Of a DNA stretch of 52,048 bases, positions 51,755-52,048 are shown piece after piece. Origin of the DNA: Aureimonas jatrophae (GTDB lineage: Bacteria; Pseudomonadota; Alphaproteobacteria; Rhizobiales; Rhizobiaceae). The notes under the pieces are model-generated. The model was not told the origin of the DNA. It worked only from the letters and a program-made list of their open reading frames with translations, and did not search any database. The stretch is taken from positions 1 to 52,048 of the forward strand of contig NZ_FNIT01000017.1 of assembly GCF_900104035.1 (NCBI RefSeq). Reading direction: 5' to 3'. Numbering within the stretch: the first letter of the stretch is position 1; every line of letters begins with the position of its first letter. A program made the position numbers and the translations under genes.

Positions 51755-52048
51755 CTAATGCATGGTGGGCTTGCAGGCGACGGTAGAGGTGGCCGGCGAA
51801 GCAGGTTGGGGTGGCGCAGCCGGCCACGGCACGGTGGCTGGAGCGGGTGGCCGGTAGCCGAGCGAGGAGTGCGGTCGCTTGGTGTTGTAGTGGCAGCGCC
51901 AGCTCTCGATGACGATCCGGGCTTCGGCTAGGCTGTAGAAGATCTCGCCGTTGAGGAGTTCGTCGCGGAGCTTGGAGTTGAAGCTTTCGCAATAACCGTT
52001 CTCCCAGGGGCTGCCCGGCTCGATGAACGCGGTCCTGGCCCCGACCGC
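51755..52048 (-). CDS. IS3-family transposase (OrfB), 3' part, truncated by the window edge
   Basis: The last 97 codons of an IS3-family integrase-core transposase run off the right edge. Diagnostic motifs are FIEPGSPWENGYCESFNSKL, which carries the catalytic Glu of the DDE triad, RDELLNGEIFYSLAEARIVI, and the closing NTKRPHSSLGYRPPAP. The C-terminal tail is Pro/Ala rich and ends KPTMH. The visible part has no frameshift. The element lies just outside the tRNA-like att remnant, as IS copies often do at island edges. Confidence 0.88.
   Translation of the reverse strand, partial: AVGARTAFIEPGSPWENGYCESFNSKLRDELLNGEIFYSLAEARIVIESWRCHYNTKRPHSSLGYRPPAPATVPWPAAPPQPASPATSTVACKPTMH

Noticed and set aside
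1-52048. CRISPR arrays, rRNA genes or an intact prophage
   Set aside because: No regularly spaced repeats, rRNA-like sequence or phage morphogenesis genes were seen; the contractile genes all match T6SS.

Overview
The window comes from a GC-rich alphaproteobacterium, most likely of the order Hyphomicrobiales (Rhizobiales). The evidence is a type VI secretion (T6SS) operon laid out as in Agrobacterium (TagF-PppA fusion, FHA protein, TagJ/ImpE, two TssC paralogs), an HWE-family sensor kinase, a TGA-N9-TCA site of the kind bound by the rhizobial iron regulator RirA, and the 3' end of a tRNA-Thr(CGT)-like gene. Everything here is read by eye. Family names are recognitions from motifs, not database hits.

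Layout. 1-2857: otnK-otnC-otnI, a sugar-acid catabolic operon turning 2-oxo/3-oxo-tetronate into dihydroxyacetone phosphate. 2858-3567: a decayed reverse-strand gene. 3568-5917: an HWE histidine kinase and a single-domain response regulator. 6561-26287 (reverse strand): the T6SS structural operon, transcribed tssA-tssB-tssC-tssC2-tagJ-tssE-tssF-tssG-fha-tssK-tssL-tssM-tagF/pppA-ppkA, with a Wza-like outer-membrane polysaccharide-export lipoprotein as the last gene. Most joints overlap by 4-8 bases. 26553-37540 (forward strand): clpV, hcp, an RNase A-like effector with a CdiI-like immunity protein, vgrG, a DUF4123 adaptor, an SHH-type nuclease effector with a putative immunity protein, a SUKH immunity protein, a possible CDC123-like ATP-grasp protein, and PAAR. 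37585-40728: a frame-broken gene followed by two tandem paralogous beta-propeller-like proteins of unknown role. 40887-42732: a divergent LysR regulator/SDR oxidoreductase pair. 42828-44319: GFA-family and SnoaL-like proteins divergent from a MarR regulator, with a double palindromic operator between them. 44674-50869: a TonB-dependent siderophore receptor divergent from a four-gene ferric-siderophore ABC transporter. 50870-52048: a gene-poor junction holding a 47-base 3' tRNA-Thr remnant (likely attachment site) and the end of an IS3-family transposase.

How it fits together. TssA/B/C/E/F/G/K with Hcp, VgrG and PAAR would form the contractile injector. TssL and TssM form the membrane anchor, and ClpV recycles the sheath. 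PpkA and FHA, with TagF-PppA, would control firing. The PP2C-like half of TagF-PppA has lost most metal-binding aspartates, so it may be a pseudophosphatase. No TssJ is visible; TssL carries its own OmpA-like peptidoglycan-binding domain. The forward arm is a cargo island with at least two toxin/immunity pairs from the contact-dependent-inhibition and polymorphic-toxin repertoire. The least explained stretch is 36042-40728: SUKH, the CDC123-like protein, PAAR, the broken gene and the twin propellers.
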